64,000 bases of DNA from Phascolarctos cinereus (lineage: Eukaryota; Chordata; Mammalia; Diprotodontia; Phascolarctidae). The notes beneath the pieces are model-generated. The model saw only the letters and a program-made list of their open reading frames with translations. It did not search any database and was not told the origin of the DNA. A program made the translations under genes and the position numbers. Of the stretch, positions 1 through 11,897 are shown one piece after another (within the stretch, counting starts at the first letter, position 1; every line of letters begins with the position of its first letter). The stretch lies in NCBI RefSeq assembly GCF_002099425.1, contig NW_018344015.1:10905001-10969000 (forward strand), given 5' to 3'.

Positions 1-50
1 TTAAACTCAAACTGTTCAAGTGTTAAATGTGTATTTGTCTAGATACATAC

Positions 51-205
51 ACACAGATACACACACATATATATGTATATATGTAGACAGAAATATACAC
101 ATAACTATATAGACACATATATACATATATGTATATAATCATACACATGCATTTTTTGTGTGTATATATGTATAAACACATATATGTATACTTATATAAA
201 TGCAT
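51..205. repeat. CA/TA-rich compound microsatellite
   Basis: Irregular alternation of CA, TA and TG dinucleotides with no uniform unit. Low-complexity peptides read from it are artefacts. Confidence 0.85.
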
Positions 206-3200
206 ATATCATGCACACATGGGGCATTACTGATTACTGATTCTCTCAGCCAATCACAAATTACTTTGTGTGTAGTTTCAGTTTTGTTCATCTAATAGTC
301 AAGAACATATAATCGTTTCAAGTTAATTAAGTGATTGTTTTATACCTTATTGTGGGGTTATAGGAAAGCTCCTTAGCAACTTCTTAAGACTCTTTCTATC
401 TTCTGACTACATTCTAGGTCTTCTGTGACCCCATCCGTCATGTTAGTGGCAGGAAAAACATCTTCCCTTCTTTACGTGTGTCTTATCTAAATCCTCATTC
501 TACCCAATGTGTGGCTCTTAATAAATGTTGTGGAATTAATGAAATAATGAATACATGGATTCTCATATGTCAGATTTTTGATATACAGAGTATTGAGTAT
601 CATTTGTTGAGTTAGGGGCTAAGAAAGACAAGTCTAATTTTTCTATGACTTGCTTAATGGTAAATTAAGCTGATAAAAACGCTACCAAAAACTAAATCCT
701 TTGGAATCTTTTTTAAATGCTTTTTCCTGATCACAACTCCATTTAGTATGTATCTATGGACTCCCTTTTCTTTTCATCCTCCCCTGAGCAACTTCCTGTT
801 TTATAAGTATGACAAGGTGCTAAAATATTTTCCGTGGTCACAGTTATAGAATAATTGAGAGGTGACAGTGAAGACAGAAAGGAGTTTCCCTATATGAAGA
901 AAGTAATAAATTGAAACAGTCTGGTTTTGCCAGATTGAGAGTCTACATTCAATGGATTTCCTGTTTGAATGGTAAAAAATGCCAAGTTATGAGGTGCTCT
1001 TAACCAAGAACTCATTTGGAATCCAGGAATAGGAGCTGGTATGCAATCATGCTTATCTTCTTGAAGACCCTTGTCAGAAGGTACCTTATCCAGAACATTT
1101 AAAAGCAATCTCCCAGATCATCTGTTTTTCAAATTTTACATTGCCTTTTCCATACCACTAACAAATCAGAAGAGGAGACTAACTTTCTTCAGAGAAGTGG
1201 TGTTGATTTGATTTGACCCACCAGATTAGGCCTCACTATTTGCAGCAGAAGTATTTTCTTGATTAGCATCACCATTTTTTAATTCCCCTGAATGACATTT
1301 CCTTAGCAGTCTAATCTTCCTAAGGCATTCACCTTTTTTTTTTTTAAATACAGGGACTTTCAGTTTTCAGATATTGTGGAGATGTTGTCATTTTCAAGAT
1401 AGTGAGATATCTTCCCTTTGTCATACATCAGAACACTTGAGCATTTGCTCTAGGCCTATGTGATGTCAAAGAAAGACAGTAAGAAAAACAGTTGTGAGAA
1501 TAGGTGGCTATAAGCTTAGTTGAAAAAGAAAAAAAAATAGAAATTGCATTTCCCCTCCCACCTTTCATTTGAAGAATTTTTTTTTCTGGTTTTCTGAGCC
1601 TTGGTTCTCTGGCAAACAGCTCGTTCTCCTATGCATTGAAATGATCTACTCAAATTGTGACCTTGAGAAACCCAGATTTATTTAAATTAATTTGTTCTTA
1701 TGATTGTCTGTCATATGCTTTCAATGTTTGTTCTTGAATTAGTTTGTTCTTGAATATAACAGTAAGTAACTACTGCATTTCTTTATATCTGAGTGTAAAG
1801 AAAAAATGTAGGAATACAATTAATAATTGCTTAGTAATATATACAGAAATACATTAAATTGTCAATTCCTTTGTTACATTATGCACACGTACAAATGTAT
1901 ACACATATATTTATAACTAAGCAACTAATACTTAGTGTAAAAAGCCATGCTGACATTTGAGTTATACACACATATATTAATAAATGCTAGCATAGCTTTG
2001 TTCAGATGGTGTACTTACTTTGTAATGTTCATATTGCAAAATAGAAAATGACAAAAACAATTTAAAGTGCCCCTTTTATCTTCAATACTTTTCCTGACTA
2101 TGCAGATCTGAAGCTGTAGATGTTTAAAAGCTGAGGGCAGCGCTCTGAAGAGGGGGTGATAGGCAACTCTTTATCATTTTTTGAAAATTTGAACTGGCAG
2201 ATGGTATTTCCTATTTCTACTTTTCATCATTCAGCAGAAAACAATTAAAAGCAAATGAGTCTTAACAAATAGTTAAAATGATCATTTCTGTGGTGGTTAT
2301 TTTTATAAGACTCAAAGCTGCCTGTGAATTCATCCCATGTTCATTTGGTTTACCAGTTAACTTTGGTTTTTTAAAAGTGGAAAAAAATGAAAAAGTGGCT
2401 TCCGTGTTTTTCATCTAAGGCTGAAAGACAAGACTTGCAGATGAATACAATTTTTTAACTTAAATCCTGTGTACAAAACCACATACCATTTCCCCCCCCT
2501 CACCTACTTCTTACTGTTGAAGCTAAGCTATTGGCTTTCATTATGGAGAAAGAGGAAGCAGTGCTCCAATAAGTAAGGAAATATTAATAAATCTAAAATT
2601 CTAGTTTATTATTTTGAAACCACTAAAAAGTAAGTTGACCTTGAAGAATATGGAAGGCTAGAAACACCAAATTCTTCACCAGAATTTTGACATTGACCAG
2701 TGGGGCTGTTCCAGATTAAGTTTATCTTCCAGCAGTGCTGATAAGGTAACTTGTAGTGATTATAAAAACCTGGGAAATGCAGTCTCTTTATGGAAGATAA
2801 TAATGTGAATTTTCAAGGAAAAGTGTTAGGTGGGGAAAGCTAAGAAATCATGAATATTTTTACATAGGTTATTGGTAGGTGCTGGTACCTATGAATCTCA
2901 AAAGAGAGGAAACTGAAAAGATATTTCAAAAAGAGCTGGAATATTCACATGCATACTACAGTTTTATTGTCATAGCAGGAGGGTTAAATCCTGTATTTGC
3001 ATGGGGTGTTCTAATGGGCATTTCGTCATTTTTATGACCCTTAACACATTTATATTTTGTAGATATGAATCTTTATGACTTAGTTTACCATTAGATATGA
3101 GGGTACTTTATCATATATTCATTTTGCATACACTCCTATAATCTCGTGGCACCTGGAAGCCTGTCTGCAAAGTAGGGAGAATGCATTGCATGTCTTTCAG

Positions 3201-3744
3201 CATTATGGCTTAGGTTGTATTCTACAGAAATACTTGGATCAGCATTTTTAAACCACAGAGGTAGTGAGTGCATCAGACAGAAGAGGTCATGGCTAGCCAA
3301 AAAAGGTTCAGCACGCAGGAAGAAATAAGCTTCCCCAGTGCTACTCAATCTAAATGTAAAATTTCCCTGGCTTGCCTGAACTAATGTATCACCCCTCAGC
3401 TTGGATAGAATGCAGATACATGATCTTATTCCTTATCTGTAGCTCTATCCATTGCTTATAATTGGCCTGTATTTGAACAGTGTTTTTGATAGACAGTAAG
3501 CTCCCAGAAGACAGAAAGTATGTCTGTGGAACTATAGAAGAGCAGCCTAGAACCTGAAACAGTGTTTATTGAAGAAATGATGATGATAATAATGAGTGTA
3601 ACATCAAGTCACAGAATGTGATCTATGCGTAAATTATAAATATTCTCAAGTAGTCTTATATAAAGAAATCTCACAAACAACCTTATAATAAAAATTCTCA
3701 AATAGTTAATTTCCCTACTCAATTCTTGGATTCATTTGCACAAG
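206..3744. other. No recognised gene or clear repeat
   Basis: AT-rich DNA with no open frame that resembles a protein. Around 500-545 there is a possible remnant of an L2 3' end (a 'cttaataaatgtt' motif), and around 3490-3590 another possible L2-like tail. Homopolymer T tracts near 1330 and A tracts near 1530 are unremarkable. I see nothing else to support. Confidence 0.6.
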
Positions 3745-3930
3745 TGGGAGGGAATAAGCATTATATTAAGTATCTTCTTTGTGCCATGCACTGTGCTAAG
3801 AACTTTCAATCAATTAATAAACATTTATTAAGAACCTACCATGGGCTAGACACTTTGCAAATATGATTTCATCTGATATTATTTATACATGTTTCATATA
3901 ACTTTACAAATATTATTTCAGGCAAGTGGC
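3745..3930 (-). mobile_element. MIR/L2-type remnant, probably two overlapping pieces
   Basis: Two versions of the 'tttattaag...tgtgcca...ctgtgctaag' signature lie back to back, one at about 3755-3805 and one at about 3810-3850, followed by the 'ctttgcaaatat' motif of MIR 3' ends. This suggests an L2 3' end inserted into a MIR-type SINE, both read on the minus strand. Confidence 0.5.
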
Positions 3931-4439
3931 AAACCTCCTTTGAAATACAATGAAAAGGTAATCGGCATTCAAAAGTGGTATAAGGCATATGACTGTAAAG
4001 ATAAGCTAGAAAGCTTTGACACCACCAATTCTTACTGAAATCTGATAAATGAAAATGGTGAGAAAAAAAAAGTCATGTAACTGGAGATCCTAGAGGTTTT
4101 AACAATGGAAAGGCCCCTTAGGTCATCTTGTTCGTCTGCCTGACAACCCAGGATCACATCTTACTTAATGACTGAGGCAATGAGGTCCTTTGCCATTGCC
4201 CTTGGGAGACAATTCCAGCTTGACCTCTCTTTTGGCAGGGATTTATGTAAATTAATAAGAGCTCTATCTCCCTCCTTCCAGATTTCAGGTATGCATAACA
4301 TTTATTTTTACTTACTTTTTTTTTAAATTCAAAGTTTGGTTGATACAAATGTATCAATCACACACCAGCAGATATGCATGCTTTCTTACAGTACAAAACT
4401 GATCAAGTGCATCAAACCTAAAATATTACTCTGAATCAT
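3931..4439. other. No gene; weak old repeat
   Basis: At about 4105-4140 the phrase 'ggaaaggccccttaggtcat' resembles a very common old mammalian repeat that I cannot name (a similar trace is at 35700-35790). Nothing else is recognisable. Confidence 0.4.
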
Positions 4440-4783
4440 AAAAGTAAATAATAAGATATAAAAGGGACACTTTCAGAGAAACCTAAAAACTTGAAGAGCT
4501 AAAAAAAAAGTATAAGCTGAACTATAGTGACTTAAGCAGAACAAGGAGAATAATTTATATAGTCACAACACTATTTTGTAGATAAAACAACTTGAAAAAA
4601 CTGATCAGAGTAATGTCCACCTGCAATCCCAGAGGAATGATGATGAAACATGCTACCTACCTCTTGACAGAGGGGTGTGGTGGAGCCAAAGTGCAGAATG
4701 AGACAAATTTGGGGGTATGACAGAATGATATATTTTGCTTGTTTATGCTTAATTGCTACAAGGATTTTGTTTTTGTCTTAGTA
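4440..4783 (+). mobile_element. Old L1 3' end
   Basis: The order 'agcagaacaaggagaataatttata', then 'gatgatgaaacatgctacc', then a short purine-rich stretch, then 'ttgctacaaggattttgttt' matches the end of ORF2 and the 3' UTR of old marsupial L1 copies. A MAR1 SINE follows at once, and the A/G-rich DNA beyond the SINE (from about 5050) looks like the rest of the L1 tail, so the SINE probably landed inside this tail. Confidence 0.6.
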
Positions 4784-5038
4784 TTTGTTGATCAGTCGTT
4801 TCAGTCATGTCTAACTCTTCATGACCTCAGTTGAGATTTTCTTGGTAAAGATACTGGAGTGGTTTGCCATTTCCTTCTCCAGTTCATTTTACAGATGAGA
4901 AAATTGAGGCAAACAGGGTTAAGTGACTTGCTTAGGGTCACATAGCTAGAAAGTGTCTGAGACCGTATTTGAACTCAGGAAGATGAGACTTCCATAGTCC
5001 AGGTCCAGCACTCTATGCACTGGGCCACCTAGCTGCCC
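4784..5038 (-). mobile_element. MAR1 CORE-SINE, full length
   Basis: On the minus strand the copy runs from a tRNA-like head ('gggcagctaggtgg'-type, near 5025-5038) through the CORE region ('acctagctatgtgaccct' type) to an RTE/BovB-like tail ending in the 'cgactgatcaacaa' type. This is the usual marsupial MAR1 architecture, in which the tail is thought to recruit RTE reverse transcriptase. It is near full length and moderately diverged. Confidence 0.85.
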
Positions 5039-5064
5039 TGCCTTTGTATTAGGGAAGACAAAGA

Positions 5065-5232
<168 letters not shown>

Positions 5233-5330
5233 AAAGTCATTGAAACATCTCATAAAATAAAAATACTAGAACAGAAAGAATTTCTGAGGAAAATACAAGC
5301 AAGCACGATAATTTTGAAAGTCTTATATTG

Positions 5331-6882
5331 AGAGGGTGAAGCCAAATTGTTGGAATAGAAGGAAACAATATAGATAAGCTCCCATCCTCAATTCCTCCAA
5401 ACAAATCTATAAAATGCATCAGACCAAATCCTGATGGAAAAATCCAGAAAATGTCACGAGGAATCCTTTGTTCTACCCAGGTCAACATAAGAAGACAGCC
5501 CAACAGGTCTACAGACAGGAAGGGACAGGGTCAGAGTCAGAACATGAATGGAACACTCCAGCACTCAAGGAAAGGCTGTATACCAAGACAAAACAAAGGA
5601 TACCAAGGCACTGTCAACTAACAGCCTTGTCACTCACTATCCTAGGTCCTAGGTCACAGATACAGATTGGAGTGAGAAAAGAAAGGCATAGAGAAGCCCT
5701 GTAATGGGCAGTGTACAGTAAAATGAGGAAATTTAAAAGCCAGCAACAGCATCAGTGATTCAGACCTCAGTTGCAAAGCAGGATCTCACTTCTTGCATAG
5801 TAGTAGCACAGCCTAAAAATAATTCAGGCAGGAAACCCAGACAAAAGGGGAGCCCATAATTTTGCCACTTTAAATCAACAGTGCTTTCCAGATGACTGAA
5901 AGGGGAAGAGTCTACCTTCTCTTTTTCAGACACAAACCCAAGTCACGAAATTGCAGAGCTCCCACAAGGGTTAAAGTAAATCAGACTTTGCTTTGGATTA
6001 GACTACTTTGAAAGCACTAAAAGCTTGCAGGTCCTCTCAGTACCCCAGGAAAGAGCTAGACGACCTTCCCTCCAGAAGTTTGGCCCAGACTTAGCATCAA
6101 GTTTGAATTCAGGAAATAGGCTGGGAAGAATGGGCAAAAAAACCCACCCAAAACCAACACTGTCATAACAAGTTATTATGGTGGCAGGGATGTTCAAGAC
6201 ACAAAAGCTTAACAAGAGAATAACTTTGAAACATCTATAAGCCGTGCCTTGGAGAAAAAAAAACAACAACAACAAATGCAGCTTGGACAAAGATTCAGCT
6301 AGATCATCTGGAAGAGATGAAGTAAGGGTTTAAAAAAAAGAAAGTTTAAGAAAAAGGTTTTTATAAATGGAATGAGAGAGCTTAGGGGAAAAATGGAAAA
6401 GAAATGAGAGCTATGGAAGAAAGAATTAAAAAGAGAAGTATGGTTTTTCATGAAAGGAACAAAGCTTGCCCAAGCCACAAACTTCCTGCAATTTTGAATG
6501 GACCAAATAGAAGCCAATGACTCTATGAGGCAACAAGAACATATTCAGAAGAAGTAAAAACTCTGAAATAAAATGGAAGGAAATATAAAATATTTCATAG
6601 GAAAAACAATTGACCTAGAAAACAGATGGAAAAGGAAAAAAAAGAACAAAAATCATCAGACTATCTAAACTTGATGAACAACAACAACAAAAAGAGCCTA
6701 GGCATCCTATTCTAAGAAATCTCAATAGAAAATTGCCCAGATCTTTTAGAACCAGAGAGCTGTGTGGAAATAAAAGGGAAGGATTGATAAGTTATGGTGT
6801 ACTGATATGACAGAATACCATTGTGCTGAACTGTTATAAACATAATGACTGACCGGTATTACAGAGGCCTGATGATGAAACC
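5331..6882 (+). mobile_element. Degenerate L1: 5' UTR, ORF1 remnant, jump to ORF2 end
   Basis: The start 'gggtgaagccaaattgttgg' is a decayed form of the L1 opening 'ggagccaagatggcgg' seen at 20027. From about 6300 the sequence has ORF1 coiled-coil composition. Near 6600 it encodes a phrase like GKTIDLENR and near 6735 CPDLLEPE, both of which match the ORF1 RNA-recognition region of the copies at 24.5 and 42.2 kb. From about 6790 to 6880 it instead resembles the end of ORF2 ('agaataccattgtgctgaac'), so most of ORF2 is absent, by deletion or because two pieces abut. No frame is intact. A SINE cuts it off at 6883. Confidence 0.6.
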
Positions 6883-7012
6883 TGGGCAGCTAGGTGGTGT
6901 CATTGTCCCGAGTCACCCAGCTAGTAAATGTCTGAGGCCAGATTTGAATTCAGGAAGATAAAGCTTCCTGAGTCAGACCCAGTACTCTATCCACTGGGCC
7001 ACCTAGATGCCC
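6883..7012. mobile_element. Fold-back tRNA-SINE: short plus-strand head then minus-strand SINE
   Basis: Positions 6884-6897 read 'gggcagctaggtgg', the plus-strand start of the SINE head. After a few bases the rest (6902-7012) is the same SINE on the minus strand, ending 'ccacctagatgccc' at 6999-7012. The two ends are 13/14 complementary. The 3' (RTE-like) tail is missing. Confidence 0.7.
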
Positions 7013-7250
7013 TTTTGCATGTATACACATTAATAATAGTAATAATTCAGGCTGATGCCTCATAACACACTAAGTTTATTATGGCACCCATCCACTTTTC
7101 ATGCATTCAATGCTGCATCATCCAGCCCTAGAATAAACTCAGCTTTCCCTTCCATCTTTCCTAATTTTACCTGCTCTCATGACCTGTTCAAGTCTCCTCT
7201 CTTTCATGAAGGGTGTAAGCCCTGACTACTCCTGAAAGAAAGAAAGAATT

Positions 7251-7350
7251 TTTTTTTTCTTCCTGAAATGTTCACTTTTCATTTCATAGGCAATTATAGA
7301 CCGTGTGAAGTTGGGCCCCACCCCCAATTGTCATTAATGTGCCTTTTCAG
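7251..7350 (-). repeat. Inverted pair, left arm (unrecognised A-tailed ~90-nt unit)
   Basis: Read on the minus strand this begins 'ctgaaaaggcacattaatg' and ends 'catttcaggaag' plus about ten A. It is about 97% identical to the right arm at 9369-9469 in opposite orientation: two adjacent substitution sites near 7301-7303 and one 1-nt indel near 7322. I do not recognise the family. The A-run at one end and the shared 5' limit suggest a defined retroposed unit. Its first and last bases (ctgaaa/tttcag) are complementary, as in a small structured RNA or a short terminal inverted repeat. Confidence 0.7.
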
Positions 7351-7964
7351 GAGCCTCATGTCCTTGGATATGGGGCTTCTTGCAGCCCATAGATCATATT
7401 ATCATCTTGCTGTGTTTTTGTTGTTGTGTTCATAAGATCTTATTAATGTGATTGCTTATTATTCTGCACTAAGATTTAAATAGTACAATAGATGAAGCAT
7501 AGAAACTTAAAATAGTTTGAATTGCGGGAATGCTGCCTAACATCAATTTTTTGCAATATTTGTATTTAAAAATGAAGGAGGGCCACATATATCTTTTAAT
7601 CACTGAAGTAGGAAATGGTTTTTCTTTCTACTGTCAACTCTGAGTCAGGAGTTTGCTTTGTAATTCTGGGATTCCACTCATGACTTGTGCCCTTCAATAG
7701 GCCAGGCTTTAAAATTCTCATCTGCCTGTGGGAGTGTATCAGCTACTTATTCAACTGCTCAGCTGTAGAAGCCAAGCATAGATGCAGGCAGAGCTGGAAA
7801 AATGTAGGAAGTTATTGCTTCAGTGCCCTAAAGCATCTTGAGGAAAGAAACAATTCTCTGTCTCTCTATAATGACAGAGATCTTTCATTTCACTGGATGT
7901 GAGCCTTTCACGTGAAGCAAAGATGGGACCCCCATTTAACTGAGTCCTCTGGCCTTATAACTTA
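7351..7964. other. No recognised feature
   Basis: This lies between the inverted arms. A 71-codon open frame at 7687-7902 has no recognisable domain and is likely chance. The sequence does not continue the inverted symmetry of the flanking arms. Confidence 0.5.
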
Positions 7965-8085
7965 TTTTATCAAGCACCTACTGTGTTCCAGGTATTATGC
8001 TAAGTACTGAGGATACAAAGAAAAGGCAAATACACAGTTCCTGCCTTTGAGGAGCATAGATTCTCACAGGGAAGAAAACATACCA
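7965..8085 (-). mobile_element. L2 3' fragment
   Basis: The order 'caagcacctactgtgttcca', 'gctaagtactgaggataca' and 'cctttgaggagcatagattct' is the reverse complement of the L2 (CR1 clade) 3' region. It is short and diverged. Confidence 0.75.
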
Positions 8086-8827
8086 ACAACTGAGTAAATC
8101 CTATTGTGAGGTTTCCCCAGCTGAGTAAAAAGTCTAATGACTTTTGTGTTGACCCCATTCAACTAAAAGAAAAGACCCATCCTTGGGTCACTTGGGATTG
8201 CTTAAATTGGAATCTCTAAGTGTGTAAAGGCTCTAGGAAGGGAACCCCAAGAGTTAATGTTCCTCCATGATACAATACATTTCTTTGTACTTTTCATTAT
8301 GATTGTCATCTATTTTAATCCCTTTTCCATTTAAACACTATTTGCATATCTGTCACAGTGTGGGGTATCATCTTGAGGATGCAGAAACATAGGAAGCAGC
8401 TGGTAAAAGTAATCACTGGGAAAAAACAAGATACTGTCACAGAAAATATGCAATTTCATGTCATTTTTGGTACCATTGGAGGTTTAAGGTCTTGTATAGT
8501 CTTATGGCTTAGGTGGGCCCACATGGCTTGGCCCCCATGATATTCTGATACTTTTTTGGCTTGTGTGTGCTTTTTATTTTTTTTTCCCCTCATCTTTCCT
8601 TATTGGTTACAATCACTCAGCAATGCTTTTGCCTTCCATCTAATTTGGTGTCTGTGGGGAGTTGGAAGGGGACACTGAAATATTAAAAACAAACAAACAA
8701 AACCCCCCAAAACAGTGTAGAGGGAAGCACATTGTTGGGGGGGGTTTCTTTTAGAGAGAGGAAAGATGTCCCCAGTCTTCATAGAAAGATCAGGGGGAAA
8801 AGCTGTATACATATAGAATGAGAGGCA
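8086..8827. other. No recognised feature
   Basis: No gene or repeat family recognised. Short low-complexity runs (T at 8573-8585, an AAAC run near 8690, a G run at 8735-8745) are all I see. Confidence 0.5.
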
Positions 8828-8935
8828 CCTGATGTAACAGATAAGAAGATCTGGGTTCAAGTCTAGCTTCTAACCTCTATGTAGATATGTGACCCTGAGC
8901 AATGTCTCTCCCACACTTATTTAAGACTAGGGGTG
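8828..8935 (+). mobile_element. MIR/THER1-type SINE fragment
   Basis: 'agaagatctgggttcaagtc' followed by 'tatgtgaccctgagcaatg' is the CORE region of a MIR-like SINE in plus orientation. The L2-like 3' end is missing. Confidence 0.6.
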
Positions 8936-9368
8936 AGGGGTAGAGTATGAAACAGGAATGATTTTGTGATAAAGATTTAGAACCCTAGCATGTAACAGAT
9001 TCCTCAACCGAAGAAAGAAACCCACATAATTAATTTATCACTCAGATTTAAGAAGTATTGGAGTAAATCTTTTCCTATGGCATTTCCTAAGACATCAAAG
9101 GAAGAAACAAATGCAGGAGTAGGCTTGGGTGACATCCAGGCAGAGGAGTTTAATGAGGGGTAGTAGGAATAACAGAAAAGCATGCATGGAAGACTCAGTA
9201 GCAGAATTCTATCCTAGGACTTACCTACTAGCAAATAATCTGTGGTAGTCACAAAGCAAGCTGATTGCTTTTGAAATGCAGTGAAGCCTGTGAAATGGGA
9301 GATGATGATACAAATACAACCAAGAAATTGTAGGGGTCATAAATATTCCATAAGAAATACTTCTGTAG
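8936..9368. other. No recognised feature
   Basis: Unique-looking sequence adjoining the right arm of the inverted pair; nothing supported. Confidence 0.4.
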
Positions 9369-9469
9369 CTGAAAAGGCACATTAATGACAATTGAGGGGT
9401 GGGGCCCAACTTCACATAGTCTATAATTGCCTATGAAATGAAAAGTGAACATTTCAGGAAGAAAAAAAA
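9369..9469 (+). repeat. Inverted pair, right arm (unrecognised A-tailed ~90-nt unit)
   Basis: Plus-strand copy of the unit at 7251-7350, beginning 'ctgaaaaggcacattaatg' and ending in eight A. It begins at the same base as the other copy relative to the unit. I see no matching target-site duplication at either copy. About 2.0 kb separates the arms. Confidence 0.7.
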
Positions 9470-9897
9470 TGATTTGCATTTAAATGAAAGATCAAGTCTG
9501 AAAAGCCTTTGGATTAGACTACCCTGAGTGTAGCTTGACTGGGTCTCTTCAGTCCAGAAAAATACAATAACAAAACCAAGAAAGAAACAAATAATAAAAA
9601 CAAAGCAAACAAACAAATGAACAAACAACAACAAAACCAAAAACAAGGCAAAGACACCCAGCAAAAGCATAATATCATTGATCTTATGCTTCATTCAATT
9701 ATTTTTCAGTAACAAAGTACTAGAAAGTCAGTTTTATCTGTCCAGGGCAAACAGAAAAAAAGGAAAACATTAGAATGATTACAGAACTCCAAAAAGACAG
9801 AATATTGTCATAAGCACTTTTTTCTTATAATGTGTGTATTATTTTTATCTTGAATTTTGTCATTCCTGAAATCAAATTGAGTTTACTAAGCCAGTGA
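9470..9897. other. No gene; AAAC-rich stretch
   Basis: Positions 9560-9655 are rich in AAAC/AAC units. The antisense open frame here (F/V/L-rich) is a by-product. Nothing else is recognised. Confidence 0.5.
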
Positions 9898-10690
9898 TGC
9901 CAGGGCAATAAACATTTATATAGATCTTACTGTGCACTAGACTCTTGTGTTAAGCACACAGATTACAAAGGTAAGGAAAAAAATAGTATTGGCCCTCTAG
10001 AAGCTTACGATCTAATGGTGGGGGTGGAGGAACAACATACAAACAAGATTGTATATTTCTAGTTTAATTGGAAATAATAGCAAATGCCATTTTGAAGTTA
10101 TTGCTGGTAGGAGGCATAGACATTGAGGGAGATCTGGAAAGGCTTATTGTAGAAGATGAGATTTTAACTGAGACTTGAAGGGATCCAGGTAAATCAGGAG
10201 TCAGAGATGAGAAGGGAAACAAACCATTCCAGGAATAAGAGGTAGCCAGTGAGAATGAATGGAGTTGGCAGAGAATTTTGTGTGAGAAGCAGCAGACCAG
10301 TGTCACTAGATTACATAGTGTGTGGAAGAGAGTAAAGTGGAAGAGTGGGAAGGGGCCACAATGCCCAACAGAGGATTTTATATATGATCGTAGAGGTAAT
10401 AGGGAGGAGACACTGGAGTTTTCTGCATGGGTATAGAGGGTAACATGATCAGACCTGGGTTTTAGGAAGATCACTTTGATGACTAAATCCTGGATGATAG
10501 ACTTGAGGCAGGGCAACCAACCAGATGGCGCTTAATAATAGTCTAGATATGAGGAGATAAGCTAGTTTTGTAAGAGAAAAGGATGCAAATGTGAGAGACA
10601 TTGCCAAGATAGAATTGATAGGATTTGGATTGAGTGTCATACTAATGACAAGATAGAGCACAAGATATGTTTTGATTGAGGGGGAAGGCA
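9898..10690 (-). mobile_element. L2 LINE, 3' third including ORF2 C-terminus
   Basis: Read on the minus strand this is the C-terminal part of L2 ORF2 followed by the L2 3' UTR, ending near 9898 with the 'gtgcacagtaagatctatat' equivalent of the usual 'cacatagtaggtgc' end. L2 belongs to the CR1 clade and supplies reverse transcriptase to MIR-type SINEs. The 5' part (endonuclease and reverse-transcriptase core) is absent, as is usual for 5'-truncated copies. An L1 ORF2 scrap follows at once on the other strand. Confidence 0.85.
10064..10516 (-). pseudogene. L2 ORF2 C-terminal remnant, open for 150 codons
   Basis: This open frame contains KVIFLKPRSDHVT (family form KVIFLKCRSDHVTPLL), SYSWNGLFPFS (family HAWNALP) and PGSLQVSVKISSST, in the order expected after the reverse-transcriptase domain of L2. 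It lacks the catalytic part of the protein, and the frame continues into a different one upstream (10449-10691 has further L2-like peptide). It is a fossil fragment that happens to be free of stops, not a host gene. Confidence 0.8.
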
Positions 10691-10765
10691 AAAAACATTG
10701 GAAGGGATGTGGGAAAAATAGGACACTAATTCATTATTGGTGGAATTGTGAACTGATCTAAGATA
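10691..10765 (+). mobile_element. L1 ORF2 scrap
   Basis: 'ggaagggatgtgggaaaaat' and 'attggtggaattgtgaactg' match the cysteine-rich C-terminus of L1 ORF2 seen at 21878 and 52773. Only about 75 nt remain. Confidence 0.7.
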
Positions 10766-11603
10766 TTTTCTCTTATCCCCATGATCATTCAATCTTCTCT
10801 AAAACAGTAATTAAGCACCAAAAATAAGACAACTTCCTTAGTCTGGGACACCCAGAATAAAAAAAAAGGCTATAAAAGAAATGAACAACACCCCCCCCCC
10901 AGCAATTGATACTCATTGATCTATCCCTCCTGCATTACTGGCAGTGAGGTTGCACTAGCAGACCCAATGACATGACATAGGCTTACCTCAAAACCCATCC
11001 CTAACACATAGGTCCATTCTCTTTCCAGTCCTACAGACCCCCAGCTATGGGAGTTTCCACAAGTCTCAACAGCAACTTTGGATATAGCCTTTCAAAAGAA
11101 AAAGCCTGCTAGGGTCTAAAACCTAGGAATAGCGATACTGCTATCAGGGAAAACACCCTGTGCCAAAAGCAGCCTCTGCTTTTGCAGGTTCTAAACTGTG
11201 AGTGCCAGCAGGCTCTTAACTGCCAGTGCTGGGCCGGAGAACAAAAGGGCAGAGGAAGTAGGACAGGTCATCAGCACAGGACACTGTGTATATGGGGAGC
11301 TGTGTAACACCCCACTAAACCTGAGAGAAGAGCACAGCATGCTGCTGGGCCAATTCTGATCATTCAGAACTTAGTTGGAGCAGAGACTTAGGCTCATGAA
11401 CCATCAGTTTCCCAGTGTATGATGATCCTGAGATGCTTTGAGATCCTGACCCAAGGAAACCACAATCTGAAGAGAAGGACTCAGAAGTAGATGATAAAGA
11501 AAACAAGGATTTAAAACAAAAATACTGGAAGTTCAAAAGATTCCAGGAAGAAGAAATCTCAAAGACCCTGAACATCAACAGATCAATCAACAAGGGAAAA
11601 AAA

Positions 11604-11897
11604 ATGACAATAGAAGGAAATGTGACCTTCAAAAATAATAAATCATTTCAGGTATCTATAAATAAATGCCAAAAAATCAAAGAAAATAATCAAACACTCA
11701 GTGAAACAGAAGACCTGGTAGAATTTGAGAATATGCAACAGCAACATGCTGTTCCTGAGTGGTTTAAAAGAGAAACAAGAGCAAAATTTTTGTCCTGCAC
11801 AGCAAAAATAATAAATAGAATAGAAAATTTTGAATCTGCAATGGCAAGCCTCACCAAAGAAATAAAAGAGATTGGGAATGCAAATGCATATAAGTGA
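11604..11897 (+). pseudogene. L1/HAL1 ORF1-like remnant, coiled-coil part
   Basis: A 97-codon open frame. ORF1 proteins of L1 elements are RNA-binding chaperones with a coiled coil, an RNA-recognition domain and a C-terminal domain; only coiled-coil-like sequence is open here. The assignment rests on composition, position and the TYPEKS trace about 730 nt downstream. Confidence 0.45.

Noticed and set aside
7687-7902. 71-codon frame between the inverted arms
   Set aside because: No family resemblance; chance length in this base composition.
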